Assembly: GCF_954871325.1 (NCBI RefSeq)
Contig: NC_088779.1
Coordinates: 26,956,869 to 27,020,868 of the forward strand
Source of the DNA: Gordionus sp. m RMFG-2023
Lineage: Eukaryota > Nematomorpha > Gordioida > Chordodea > Parachordodidae
Direction: 5' to 3'
DNA: 64,000 bases
Both the position numbers and the translations under genes were made by a program. Position 1 is the stretch's first letter. The number at the start of each line of letters is the position of its first letter. This document shows, in pieces, positions 10,248 through 21,904 of the stretch. The notes under the pieces are model-generated. The model did no database searches. It was not told the DNA's origin and saw nothing but the letters and a program-made list of their open reading frames with translations.

Positions 10248-11783
10248 CTATATCCTTAAATCATATATTTACTGGATAAACATGCACATTTAAAAAACAT
10301 AAGATCTTAGTAATTTTATTTTAATTAAATGTATAAAAATTTATTTTTCTAAGACACTTATTCCTACAAATAATTTTCCCCCAGTTTTATTTTCTTAAAA
10401 AATTTTTCCTACAGTTTTTACCTTGAAATTTTATTTCCATCGTTTTTTTTTCTTAAGCTTTTTCCCCAATTTTTTGGTCGAATTTTTAAACATATTTTTT
10501 CGCTAAGAATTTACAAATGTACACTGAATATTATTATGTTAAATGATAAAAATAAGAGGGTGAAAACCCATTATCTGTCGAGTATATGTTAAAAGAGAGA
10601 ACTGTTTTAGCAAGTTCACTTTTGTCTATTTCGATTGAATTACCTTTCCTAAGCAATGAGAGATCTTCGAAAATAGCCTCTGTATGCATTTCCTTCAATG
10701 GTTTATTGGGAGAAGGTATTTTCTTTGAAATTGGTTATGCTTAGGAAAGGTAATTCAATCGAAATAGACAAAAGTGAACTTGCTAAAACAGTTCTCTCTT
10801 TAACATATACTCGACAGATAATGGGTTTTCACCCTCTTATTTTTATCATTTAATTAACCATAATAATATTCAAGGTACATTTGTAAATTCTTAGCGAAAA
10901 AATATGTTTAAAAATTCGTCCAAAAAATTGGGGAAAAAGCTTAAGAAAAAAAAAACGATGGAAATAAAATTTTAAGGTAAAAACTGTAGGAAAATTTTTT
11001 TAGGGGGAAAATTATTTGTAGGAATAAGTGTCTTAGAAAAATAAATTTTTATACATTTAATTAAAATAAAATTACTAAGATCTTATGTTTTTTAAATGTG
11101 CATGTTTATCCAGTAAATATATGATTTAATATTATAATTTCTCTTCAAGCCCAGGGGTGGCACGTAACCGAGTCTAAATTAGGCATGTATTGGTCCAAGC
11201 GGATAAATTTAATAAATTGGGCAGAGAAAGGGCTCAAAAAATTGATCAAAATTAGAATATATTATAGGAAATAGGAAATTATGTTTGCGTTTCTTAAATT
11301 AAAATGATAATTTCTCTAGAATTAGGACAAAGCAATTAGTGATTTTCATTATATTTAACTTTATATAACTGCCTTATATTTCAATAAAATCAGCCCCTCG
11401 TTAGCGCGCTTCATTATTCATCTAACGACCCCATCGTCAGTTAGGAGTTAAGTGTTTACCCGGATATTTTGCTCTAACCATTCTTAACTAAATTCCGTTA
11501 ATTCATCTGCAAGGAGAATGGGGTTTACAAATGGTTAGCACTCAGCAAACCTGCGGGAAATTTCCTTCTCTTTCCCCTAGTTATAAATTCCTCAAACTCA
11601 TTCCTTCAAACAATCATAAGATATTACTTACAAGCAATAGATTCGTGCCATGGGACTTAGACTTAAATGCAAAATGGTCCTACTCATAGACCCTATGCTA
11701 AATATATGTTACCACAGTTCCCTTGAATTGCAAATGATCAGGCAGATTTTGATAGCATGCTAAATTTAATGACACTATTTTGG

Positions 11784-14150
11784 AAGGCTTAAATTATCCA
11801 GTTTCTAGGTTGCAAAATGGGAAGTAGCTATAGTTTCAGGCTTCTTCGATTTTCCTCCTTCTACACAACCTTTATACTTACTTCATAATTTAGTGTTCCT
11901 AGTATGATTTAATGACCTTTTCCCATTTTTCGTACTAAATAATTCTCTATGAATTAACTTATTTTATCATATTAGATAAGATAATAATTATGTAAGAATC
12001 TGCGAACTTATTCCATGGAACTACGGATCTCAATTGGCCTCCTTCTCCAAACAAATAAAGTAACCCCACATATCTGCAGTTTCTGCAAGATTCATATAGA
12101 TAGGTAAGGACACCATTTATTATATTGCAGACATTAAAATGGCAGAGTTAACGCCCTCTTTCAATAAATGTTCTGATACAAAAGGTCCCATCTACTATTC
12201 TCATTCAATCAACGTTGGATCCTGTAGGACTCTTTACCTAAACAGCAACTTTCCAGATAGAATATTTACTTCTTGGGATAGAAAACTATCTATAGTTTAT
12301 GACTATACCTGTATAGACTCATCGCTAAATTAAATCAATATATTTTTCAATTTAAACCGCCAAAATTTCAAAACATATCAATCATTTATTCCTACATAGT
12401 GCCATATTTTTACCTTTTGTAACCTCTAAATAAGGTTACTTTGTCTTAAAGTATTTTAATATTTTAGGGGGAAAAAAACTCTATTATATCATGACGACCC
12501 CAAGGAAAATCTTTATCCCAGGCATAGAATATCTCTAGAAATATATAGACTAACTCTAAATTTATTCACGGATCCAATCCTCTAGAATATTTTAAATTTT
12601 TTATATTATTTCAAATATACATATTGGTCATTTAGTTTTTTATATAAATTTAAATAACTATACAAAATATAATTTTTTAATGGTTTGACTTTTAAACTGA
12701 ATATAAATAAATACATTAAAAACTTTAAATACCAAAATAAAACGAACGAAAAAGTCAATACCTCAGTTATTATCAAAATTAAATTTTAAAATATATAAAA
12801 TTCAATGATCAAATAAATCATGATAAAATGTCGCATCATTAAATGAGCGTGATAAGTGTCGTTGCGACAAAGCGGCGTCGTGTATATTTAAATAAGGTTG
12901 GAATAGATGGAGAGAGGGAAGGCTTATATTTCCTAATTATAAAATATATTTTTACTTGATTATTAAATTCCCTATTTATTTCATTTTTTAAAACTTAGGG
13001 ATTCAAATGCATTCAATTTGAATAGACTTATACATTGTAAAACCTATGAAATATACTTCCTTGGATTATTAACCAAAAAAAATAAAAAATTAAAGATAAA
13101 GTCAGCAGCAGTATCTATTAAAAATTACATTCCTCAACCATATCAAATTTTCTATAACATTCAATGCTGCCATTGAATCTAAATAATTTATTTCATAAAT
13201 GGGCGAGGCATTACAAAGAACGCTTAGGGAAAAAGATATCAAGAAGATAATTATAATATTAGCGACTAATATGAAATTATTAAGTATTTTAAAAATAAAT
13301 TAAAACAAATATATTCCAGAAACGATAATATTAAAATATTGAAGGTTTACCAAATTCTTGGACCTTAATAGCAAGAAGAATTTGATCAAAAAATTTGGTC
13401 AAGAAATAAAAATTTTAAAATTATTTATTTCAGATGGTGCAAGTGGCAACGATAACAAAATGGATATCAGCAAATACTACCTTTCTTGATATCAATATGA
13501 GAATTAAATATGTAACATATTAGATTTTAATTTTTGTAGCAAACTGAAATAAATGCGCATATGAATTATGAATAATAAAATATATTTTATTTAAAATGCC
13601 AAACCAGCGAGGAGTGATACACCCCCAGTTATACTCCTATATCATTTTCGAAAATATTTCTGTCAAAGTTAGATTATGTTCATATTGTAAAAAAATTAAA
13701 TTTTGTCTTCAAAAATAAATATAATCAAAAATTGATTTGTATTTTGTAATATTTTTTATGAAGAGAATATTTTTAATTAAATTTAACATATTATCTTTCT
13801 CTTCGTTCTAAAAAGAGTGTAAAATAAAAAAGTGTAGAATAAAATGAAAAAAAAGACGGATATGACGAGTATTATATATTGTAATTGTAATAGCAAAATT
13901 AGAGTAAAGTCCGGGGGGAAGAGGCTTGTCAGAAAAAAAAATGCAATATATCCTTTGGAAAATATTAATCACGCATATCTCTAATATGTTATATATTAGT
14001 AATAATATAATACTTAATAAAAAAATTTAAAAAATAATCCAATGCTAAAGAAAATATAGGTTACTAAATAAAATGTATTACATCAGAAACTAAGAAATAT
14101 TTTTCAAATGAAAATAAACACAAATTATTATATTTCACTAATTTTGGGAT
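11784..14150. other. AT-rich region without recognised genes
   Basis: No coding region or repeat family was recognised over this 2.4 kb apart from one short frame at 12139-12333. Confidence 0.5.
12139..12333 (+). CDS. Short ORF, possible exon, unrecognised
   Basis: A 64-residue frame starts MAELTPSFNKCSDTKG and contains three cysteines. It lies in a patch of more balanced composition (about 12000-12330). A pyrimidine-rich ATTATATTGCAG stands ten bases before the ATG, which could be a splice acceptor. No family is recognised. Low confidence that it is a gene. Confidence 0.2.
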   Translation: MAELTPSFNKCSDTKGPIYYSHSINVGSCRTLYLNSNFPDRIFTSWDRKLSIVYDYTCIDSSLN

Positions 14151-14560
14151 GAACTTGTAATTCCGACTTTAGTTTTTATAAATGACCTTCTTTTATTTAT
14201 CTATTTTAATTTTAAAAATTATTTGTCATTTTAGTTTTGCATAAATTTATAATATAAATTTATCGCTTCAGTTATATTGAGGTCCATTTTTTTATTTTAA
14301 CCAATAAAAGAAATCCTATCAACTGACTCATACCTTTTAAATATCTATTTTTCACCTATAATATATTACAATATATCTTTCAATAGAATCGAATAACATT
14401 ATTCGTATTCTCGAATCGAATATATTCGTTTTCATATTTGTACGAATAATAAAAACATTGTTCGATTTGATTCATTGAATATTCGATTCTTAAATTAAAT
14501 TTTCTTAAAATATTTTTTAAAAGAAAATAAAAAAAAAGGTATTAAAATGTCTTAAAATTT
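14150..14560 (+). repeat. Duplicated segment, left copy, beside the gypsy fossil
   Basis: It shares long matches with 19640-19990, including CTATTTTTCACCTA, AACATTGTTCGATTTGATTC and a run of ATTCGTATTC/GAATCGAAT words. The two copies lie in the same orientation on either side of the LTR element. The TTCGAAT-rich part resembles the terminal region of the hAT at 37204. Confidence 0.75.
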
Positions 14561-14773
14561 ATTTTGCATAAATCTTTGAATATTTTTTTAACTTGAAATT
14601 TTAGATAAAATTTATCAAAAATTTTTTTAACTTTAAAAAAATCTTCAAATATTTTTTGCCTAATAGATATTTTTCTCTAACTCGGAAAAATTAGATGGTT
14701 AAAATTTAAAAAATCATTAATAGATGTAAAAATATAGTTAAAAAAATGAAATGCTACTTTCGGAAATATTTAT

Positions 14774-15023
14774 TGTAGTAAAGAAGTAATCTAGTCTAAT
14801 ATTTTATTATATTGTATATTATATTTGCCAATTGGATATGATTATATACATATATATATACGATTAATATAATAGGTGTTGTTTAACTTCCTAATGTATT
14901 ATGTACACACTTATCCATTATCGTATAAATATAATCGCCATTTCTAATTATGTTGTTGTATTATATGAATATTGTATAGAAGTATAGAAATAAATAAATG
15001 AAAATAATGGTTCTAATATCGCA
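14774..15023 (+). repeat. 5' LTR of LTR-1
   Basis: About 250 bases, TG start and CA end, over 98 percent identical by eye to 19153-19401. Confidence 0.9.
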
Positions 15024-15092
15024 AAATTGACGACGAGGAGGATAATATTCTAATTAAAACAAGTAAGAAAATAGTTATTAATTTTATAAATT

Positions 15093-15935
15093 ATGCCTCA
15101 GGCTAAAAATACTAGTATAATTGATAAATTAGAAAAATATCAAATTAATTCTTCAATACAACGTTGGTTCCAATTTTGGGACGCAACGTTAAGACTTAAG
15201 AACTGGACACCGACCGATCAAGAAAATAAGGACCTGTTCATGGTGAGTTTTGGCGCTGAAGACATTGACATTCTCGAACAATATTTATTTCCTGAAACCA
15301 TTCTAACGACTAAATTTAATAAGATAAGGAGTGTCTCGCTACATATTTTTGAGAAGAATAAAACCATTTTCGGTAGTAGATTAGACTTCATAAGGTTAAT
15401 TAGAAGTGAGAATGAACCAATTGGAGAATTTGCTAATAGAATCAAAATAACTGCGAAAGCGTGTTGTTTTACGCCGTCAGAAGTTGACGGCCGGTTAAGA
15501 GATCAATTAGTCGCGGGTATAGATCTACCAGGTCTTGAAATTGAACTTAGGACTAAATATCCTCTAGCATTGGATGCGAACAAAAAGCCCCTGACGTTCC
15601 AATTCGTGCTAGATATGGCCACGGCAACAGAAAATGCTCAAAACGAAATGACCATCAAGAAAGACTTGGTAAATAGTGTCAGACCGCAAGATGGCAAACA
15701 TAAAATGCCTAATTCACAAGAGTGTGTTAAGAGAGATAATAATTATAGGAAGCCTAATAACAAGTTTTACGATAATAAATGTAAGAATTGTGCCGGCTGG
15801 CATGAAAGATATTTATGCCCAGCTAAAGACAAAACATGTTTTAAGTGCCAGAGAACCGGACATTTCGCAGCATGTTGCCTTAGTAAGCCTGTATATCGCA
15901 ATTTAAACTCTGAAACCACATTTTCACTCAAGTGA
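15093..15935 (+). CDS. gag-like ORF of the gypsy fossil
   Basis: A 280-residue frame. The first two thirds are a gag-like region (SIQRWFQFWDATLRLKNW near the start) as in K02A2.6-type elements. Two zinc-knuckle motifs lie near the C-terminus, one starting CKNC and one starting CFKCQRTGH. The product would be the structural, nucleic-acid-binding protein of the particle. Confidence 0.8.
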   Translation: MPQAKNTSIIDKLEKYQINSSIQRWFQFWDATLRLKNWTPTDQENKDLFMVSFGAEDIDILEQYLFPETILTTKFNKIRSVSLHIFEKNKTIFGSRLDFIRLIRSENEPIGEFANRIKITAKACCFTPSEVDGRLRDQLVAGIDLPGLEIELRTKYPLALDANKKPLTFQFVLDMATATENAQNEMTIKKDLVNSVRPQDGKHKMPNSQECVKRDNNYRKPNNKFYDNKCKNCAGWHERYLCPAKDKTCFKCQRTGHFAACCLSKPVYRNLNSETTFSLK

Positions 15936-16604
15936 TTCGATTAATAATCTCTGGACAAGGGGATTAAATAAAAGGGCTAAGATCACAGCCAAAATAAATG
16001 GACTTAGTGTCACTTTTGATTATGATACAGGAGCACAAGCCTCGATTATAGGATAGAATATTTGGGACAAAATTGGCAAACCATTAACATCTTCCACCAA
16101 CCCATTAGCAGCCTATGGAGATAAGCCTTTGGATCTTATGGGTGAAGCCATGGTTCGTGTGCAAGTGGGGAAGGAAATTCGCAATTTATCAGTTATTATA
16201 ATAAAGTCAAATGATTTACCTCTGTTTGGGTTGCCATGGATTTTAGCATTTGGGTTTGAGTTACCGAGACAGGTAAGCATACAACAGGTTCTCAAAACGA
16301 ATAGAGAAACAATAACATCAAGTTGCCACCAAACCAACGATGCCCCGATGGGCCGCTCGAATACATTTGGTGCCCCCGCGGGCCAAAGCCTCGATGGGCC
16401 GTTCGAATACAATCGATGTTCACACGGATCGAGGATGTCACTAACGGAAGACTCAATGGGGCATTTGTTAGCTAAACAGTTTAAAGCTGTTTTTGACGAC
16501 AAACCGGGGTTGATACGTAATTACGCGGTGCGACTTCAATTAAAAGATACGGCTGTTCCAAAATCGTTTCCAGCTCGGCGGTTGAACTAGAACTGGATCG
16601 CCTT

Positions 16605-19097
16605 GTGGCTGCTGAGATTTTGGAGCCCATCGATTCCTCTATAACTAGGGTGCCATGGGCAACCCCAACAGTAAATGTCAGAAAAAACAATGGCGAGATT
16701 CGTATTTGCGCAGATTTCAAGGTGAGTCTAAATCCCCATCTATTATATGATCATCACGTTATTCCTACACTAGATGACTTATTGGTTAAGATTCAGGGGG
16801 GGGAATTTACGGTGATAGATTTAAAGGACGCGTATCTACAAATAGCCGTTGAGCCAGAGTCCCAAGAATATTTGGTCATCTCAACACATAAAGGATATTT
16901 TCGATACCGAAGGATGCCGTTTGGGCTTTCGTGCGCACCAACTATTTTCCAGCGTTACATGGACAATGTTTTGAAAGATTGCCCGATGACTGGAGTGTAT
17001 TTGGACGATGTAATTATCTCCGGCGAAAATGACGCCGAACACCTGGCTAATTTAAAAAAAGTACTCGAAAGGCTGCAGGAAGCCGGCCTCAAAGCTAAAT
17101 TTGAAAAGGTCCAATTTCTACGGAAATCTGTTTCATTTTTAGGTATAGTTATCGACCAAAATGGGGTACATCCAAGCGAAGAGAAAGTTAAAGCAATCCA
17201 GGCCGCACCTAACCCCAAGAATGTTCATCAGTTACGTTCATTTCTTGGGCTTGTCACATATCATGAACGGTTCATTCCCAATCTTCATAGTGAAGCAGCT
17301 GTGTTACATCGATTGACTAGTGTAAAAGTACCATGGTGTTGGACTAATGTAGAGCAGGAGGCTTTCGATAAGGTTAAGACATTGTTATCAGCGGAAGAAA
17401 CCTTAACGCCGTATAATGCTAAATTACCGTTGATTATGGAGTGTGACGCGTCAGATACAGGACTGGGGGCTGTTTTACTTCATAAGGTTTCACAAAACGG
17501 GGAAAAACCCATAGCATTCGCGTCTCGGACGTTGTTACCGTCGGAGAAACATTATGCGCCTATCGATAAAGAAGCGAGGGCATTGTTATTTGGAATAGAA
17601 AAATTCCACAATTTTATCTACGGTCGAAGATTTAAACTTCGGACAGACCATAAACCCTTGGAACGGTTGTTCGGGGAAAAGAGGGATCTGCCAAAGATAT
17701 CGAACAATCGTCTGACACGTTGGGCCTGGAAGATGGCCGCTTACGACTTTAGCGTGGAATATAGATCTGGTCGGGAGAATGTTATAGCAGACGCCTTATC
17801 TAGGCTACCGCTCCACGATATCATACCTAATCGGGATACCAAGCATGCATTGGCAATTCGGAACGTAAACTTAGAGGATATGCAGGTCTCAGAGGGAAAC
17901 CTGCGCAAGTATTCAACTAAAGATTCAATATTAAAGCGTGTGGCACAACATATTGAGCAAGGGTGGAGAGGTTTTAATCGGAAAGAAGAACCGGAGTTAG
18001 TAATTTTTTACACCCAACGAGAGGAATTAACAGTAGACAGGGGAATAGTTGAACGAAATGGTAGATTGATAATCCCTACGAAACTTAGGAATTCAGTGTT
18101 AGAAACACTACATCGGGGACATCCGGGAATAAACGCGATGAAATCTATTTTCCGGTTGTATTGTTGGTGGCCGAAGTGCGAAGAGGACATAGAACAGTAT
18201 ATAAAGCTGTGTGTTGGATGTCAGAAAAATCGACCAAACGTAATGGAATTACCACTATACTCATGGAATTGTACTAAAGAGCCATGGGAGCGTATACATC
18301 TAGATTTTGCGGGACCGGTTGACTCTTTATATTGGCTAGTGGGAGTAGATTCATACTCAAAATGGGTTGAGGTAGACCTGATGAAAAACACATTGGCGAA
18401 GGAGATGATAACGAGATTAAAGAAGTGGTTTGCTACCTTTGGGGTACCTAAAAGCATTGTAACGGATAATGGACCTCAATTTATTTCAATAGAATTTAAG
18501 CGATTTTGTGAAGAAAACAACATTTGCCACATTCGCTCAACGCCGTACCACCCGAAGACAAATGGGCAGGCGGAACGAACCATTCGAACTTTAAAAGGGA
18601 GGTATTATGCCAGTCGAGAATCAATTAATGACCCACAAGAGGCGATGACTCAAACGGTAGCAGCGTATAGGCTGGGAGAACATAGTTCGACGGGTAGGTC
18701 ACCAGCGAAGATTATGTTCGGTCGTCAAATAAGAACTAATCTCGACTGGGCTAGACCAGAGGTGGGAAAGGAGATTGATAAAGCCAAGGATAAACAAAAT
18801 CAAGAACGTGATACACATTCCAATTTTAGGGAATTTGATGTTGGCCAGCATGTATGGGTAAGGAATGAAACCACTAAGGGTTGGAGAGAAGGAGTGATTC
18901 AGGATAGAAATGGATTATATTCATATGTAGTCAAGACCCCAGATCGTGTAATACGGAAACATGCTGACCAATTAAGAGACCGTTTGATAGCAGATACGAC
19001 GGAGCACGTGATCGCTGACAGCGATCAGAGAGAGTGTGAGGCCCCAAGGCGAGATCGGATACATAAGCCCCCGAAACGAATGATTGAAGAGATTTAG
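16605..19097 (+). CDS. pol ORF of the gypsy fossil (RT, RNase H, integrase)
   Basis: An 830-residue frame. Reverse transcriptase fills roughly residues 1-230 with the YLDDVI active site near residue 130. RNase H follows at about 270-400, around ECDASDTGLGAVL and TDHKPLERL. Integrase covers about 500-720, with an H2C2 zinc-binding part (HRGHPG, CVGCQ) and the core motifs DFAGP and TDNGPQF. A chromodomain-like end is not obvious. The family copies itself through RNA and inserts the DNA copy. Confidence 0.92.
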   Translation: MAAEILEPIDSSITRVPWATPTVNVRKNNGEIRICADFKVSLNPHLLYDHHVIPTLDDLLVKIQGGEFTVIDLKDAYLQIAVEPESQEYLVISTHKGYFRYRRMPFGLSCAPTIFQRYMDNVLKDCPMTGVYLDDVIISGENDAEHLANLKKVLERLQEAGLKAKFEKVQFLRKSVSFLGIVIDQNGVHPSEEKVKAIQAAPNPKNVHQLRSFLGLVTYHERFIPNLHSEAAVLHRLTSVKVPWCWTNVEQEAFDKVKTLLSAEETLTPYNAKLPLIMECDASDTGLGAVLLHKVSQNGEKPIAFASRTLLPSEKHYAPIDKEARALLFGIEKFHNFIYGRRFKLRTDHKPLERLFGEKRDLPKISNNRLTRWAWKMAAYDFSVEYRSGRENVIADALSRLPLHDIIPNRDTKHALAIRNVNLEDMQVSEGNLRKYSTKDSILKRVAQHIEQGWRGFNRKEEPELVIFYTQREELTVDRGIVERNGRLIIPTKLRNSVLETLHRGHPGINAMKSIFRLYCWWPKCEEDIEQYIKLCVGCQKNRPNVMELPLYSWNCTKEPWERIHLDFAGPVDSLYWLVGVDSYSKWVEVDLMKNTLAKEMITRLKKWFATFGVPKSIVTDNGPQFISIEFKRFCEENNICHIRSTPYHPKTNGQAERTIRTLKGRYYASRESINDPQEAMTQTVAAYRLGEHSSTGRSPAKIMFGRQIRTNLDWARPEVGKEIDKAKDKQNQERDTHSNFREFDVGQHVWVRNETTKGWREGVIQDRNGLYSYVVKTPDRVIRKHADQLRDRLIADTTEHVIADSDQRECEAPRRDRIHKPPKRMIEEI

Positions 19098-19152
19098 ACA
19101 GAAACGAATGATTGAAGAGATTTAGACATCTCTCAATTAACGTAGGGGGAAA

Positions 19153-19401
19153 TGTAGTAAAGAAGTAATCTAGTCTAATATTTTATTATATTTATATTAT
19201 ATTTGCCAATTGGATATGATTATATACATATATATTTACGATTAATATAATAGGTGTTGTTTAACTTCCTAATGTATTATGTACACACTTATCCATTATC
19301 GTATAAATATAATCGCCATTTCTAATTATGTTGTTGTATTATATGAATATTGTATAGAAGTATAGAAATAAATAAATGAAAATAATGGTTCTAATATCGC
19401 A
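19153..19401 (+). repeat. 3' LTR of LTR-1
   Basis: Partner of 14774-15023, preceded by the purine-rich tract AGGGGGAAA. Confidence 0.9.
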
Positions 19402-19639
19402 AAACTTATAAATATGATGAATTAGTAATAATATATACTTAGTTTCTGACTCAGTGAAGCTATTAGTATATTATTTAAATAATATACACTTAGTTTCTGA
19501 GTGAAGCTATTAGTAAATTATTTAAATAATATATTACTATAGATAAAGAAAATATAGGTTATCAAAATAGAATGATATTCTTTTACATATTTATTTCATT
19601 TTATTTTAAATATGGAAGAAAGAAGTTAATATAGTATTC

Positions 19640-20020
19640 CTATATTTTGATTAATGTTTATTTGTCATTTGGTAGGTTCCCATATATATGCAGCCATTTT
19701 AGTTTTACAAAAATTTATAATATAAATTGGTCGCAAGTCATTTTATAGTTTAAACAATGAAAATATTCCTGCTAACTGACTCTTTTAGTTTTAAATATCT
19801 ATTTTTCACCTAAAATATATAATAATAAATCTATCACTTGTCCTAATTTATACTTACAAAAATACGAATCGAATATTTGCTATTCGTATTCTCGGATCGA
19901 ATAACTTCTTATTCGTATTCTTATGGATAACATTGTTCGATTTGATTCGTAGAATATCCATTCTAAAATTAAATTCTTTAAATATATTTATATTGTATGT
20001 AAAATTTATCACAATTATCC
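19640..20020 (+). repeat. Duplicated segment, right copy, beside the gypsy fossil
   Basis: Matches 14150-14560 in the same orientation, including the TTTTCACCTA block and the GAATCGAAT-rich block. Further GAATCGAAT words follow at about 20280-20320. Confidence 0.7.
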
Positions 20021-20329
20021 CTCTTCGAAAATTGTCAAAATATTTTTGCTTAAAAGATTTTTTGCTAACTCTGGAAAAATTAGATGAATAAAATTTAAAG
20101 TGATTTATAGATGTAAAAATAATATTAAAAAAAATAAGAAAATACTTAGAGATAATAATTATAAATATTTAAGAATAAGCCTAAATATTTATGATAATGT
20201 CATATATGATATATTTTGAATAATATGAAAATTAGGTAAATAATTATTCGACAAATAATATATTTCCCTTATTCCTATATTCGTAAAATACGAATCGAAT
20301 TTAATATCGAAAAACGAATAATTCATTTT

Positions 20330-21890
20330 AGGTATAATGCTAATACATAAAAGATTGACCTTTTTTCGGTTTTAAAAAATTATCAAATATATAAGAAAAT
20401 TTTATATTTATTCATATAATTTATAATATCATCTATATATATATTATCATTAAATAAATAAATAATTTTAATAATAAACTTCTTTAATTAATTTAAATGG
20501 TTAATTATATTTATTTACACATAAAGGACATTAAAATTAAATTATATTTCGTATTGATATTGAGATATGAAATTCATGGGATTTCGGAATCACTCAATCT
20601 TAAATGTATTCCAACATTTATAGAGTATTTACAATATAAATTTAAGGAATTTTACTCTTTTGGAACAAATTTTAATTTTAATTAAATTTTTTTATATAAA
20701 TTTTCAAAATATATCAAATTGAATTTGTTGGTTTATAATTTTTTGATTCGTTGATTATTTCTTTTTCATATTATTTTTACAACTTGTATCAATATTAAAT
20801 TCTACGTAAATGAATATTAAGGTGAGAATTTCTGAATGCAGAAAGTGAAAAAATAAAACTTACTGTTAAAGAAGTATTTTACCAAAAATAAGACTAAATC
20901 TGTCTTAGTAAGTCATATAATATTCGGAAAATATAAAAAATAGATATAGGCGCTCGCATTTTTTTAAAAATCTTAATCATAAATTATAATACAAAATATT
21001 TCTAAAAGATTCATTTTTTTATATCTATTTTCATATAGATTAAATATCCTTAAAAACAAATTTCATTATAAAAAGTTTTTTAAAAAATGATTATTTTGTT
21101 TGTTAAATATACTGAAGTGTAAAATTTTAAAAGAATCACTGATTTGAACAAAGACTGGTTAAAAATAACCATGGAAAAAAAACATCTGGAAAAAACACCC
21201 CAATATAAATTTACATGCTTTATTAAATAAAAGGAAAATGCTCGTATTAAACTTTTCCCTTTAGTGTAATACTTGAGTATTATTTTATAATAATGTTGCT
21301 CATCAAAAATGATCATATTTGTAAGGAAAAACAACTATATGACTCAAGGGCTAGGAATATGAATTTTAAAATAATTTTATAATGCATGACGAAAGGTAGT
21401 TATTTTTGAAATATAAATCGTGGGATTGATGTGGTAGAAGACTGCGTCACATATAAAAGAATTTGTAAATACCCTCATAAAATCTGTATCTTGATGAATG
21501 AGTCTTATGTAACTAGCTAAATTTTATACCAAAGTAGACCTTCCTATATTTTTGTCAAATAAATGTGATGAAAATATAAAAAAATTTGAGACTATTATAT
21601 AAAAACAAACAAAATTTTTATTATTGTAGATAAGAATTAAAAAAATTAAACATTCAATGTTATATTAATAGCGATTCCTTAAAGATAATCTAATCTTGAT
21701 CGATTTCAAAATCAGAAACAATTGTTACTATTCTCGCATGTAAATTTCGAAATTTTTTTCTGAGAGTGTTTCACCAGAATTATATTAAGCAATTTTTAAC
21801 TCTGTCAACCCTTGTTATTTTTTAAAGCCTAGAATATAAATTATAAAGTTTATTAATAAATCTTTATACCTTTTAAATCATTTAAAAATA
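20330..21890. other. AT-rich, no gene recognised
   Basis: Only short low-complexity frames occur. No RNA gene, terminal repeat or coding homology was seen. Confidence 0.5.
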
Positions 21891-21904
21891 ATATAGATAA
21901 CTTG

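Larger units (their letters stand above)
5285..10652 (-). repeat. Repeat unit U, copy A (inverted relative to copies B and C)
   Basis: Read on the minus strand, this stretch follows the same order of landmarks as 36290-42760 and 47645-52290. These are the CTAAAACAG and TCGACAG motifs, the AACTCAGCAAACCTG block, the GTGAATCCACTCACACTTTC block, a CAGGGATCCAAACCG-type hAT end, the secreted-peptide exon 1, then TTGGTCCTTAACCAATTTT and the AACATGATATAAAT region. A 2.3-kb LTR element (7925-10247) interrupts it. Much of the secreted-peptide segment is lost. Confidence 0.75.
7265..11783. repeat. Large inverted repeat, ~1.05-kb arms
   Basis: The arm 10736-11783 is the reverse complement of 7265-7924 joined to 10248-10652. 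The spacer between the arms is only about 83 bases (10653-10735). Arms agree closely, for example at AGGAAAGGTAATTCAATCG and CACCCCTGGGCTTGAAGAG. The left arm is interrupted by an LTR element, so the right arm shows the uninterrupted state. As DNA or RNA the arms could form a very long hairpin. Confidence 0.9.
14774..19401 (+). mobile_element. Ty3/gypsy LTR retrotransposon fossil (LTR-1)
   Basis: Two LTRs of about 250 bases (14774-15023 and 19153-19401) start TGTAGTAAAG and end ATATCGCA. They are almost identical, so the insertion is young. The parts in order are LTR, a primer-binding region with GACGACGAGGAGG, a gag-like frame with zinc knuckles, an aspartic protease stretch, reverse transcriptase, RNase H, integrase, a purine-rich tract and LTR. 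The order RT-RNase H-integrase marks the Ty3/gypsy superfamily, of the K02A2.6-like kind common in invertebrates. The element is broken, with about three breaks between gag and pol. A clear target duplication was not found. Confidence 0.93.

Noticed and set aside
20497-21334. Short frames of 60-85 residues
   Set aside because: Ile/Phe/Lys/Asn-rich chance frames in very AT-rich DNA with no motif.
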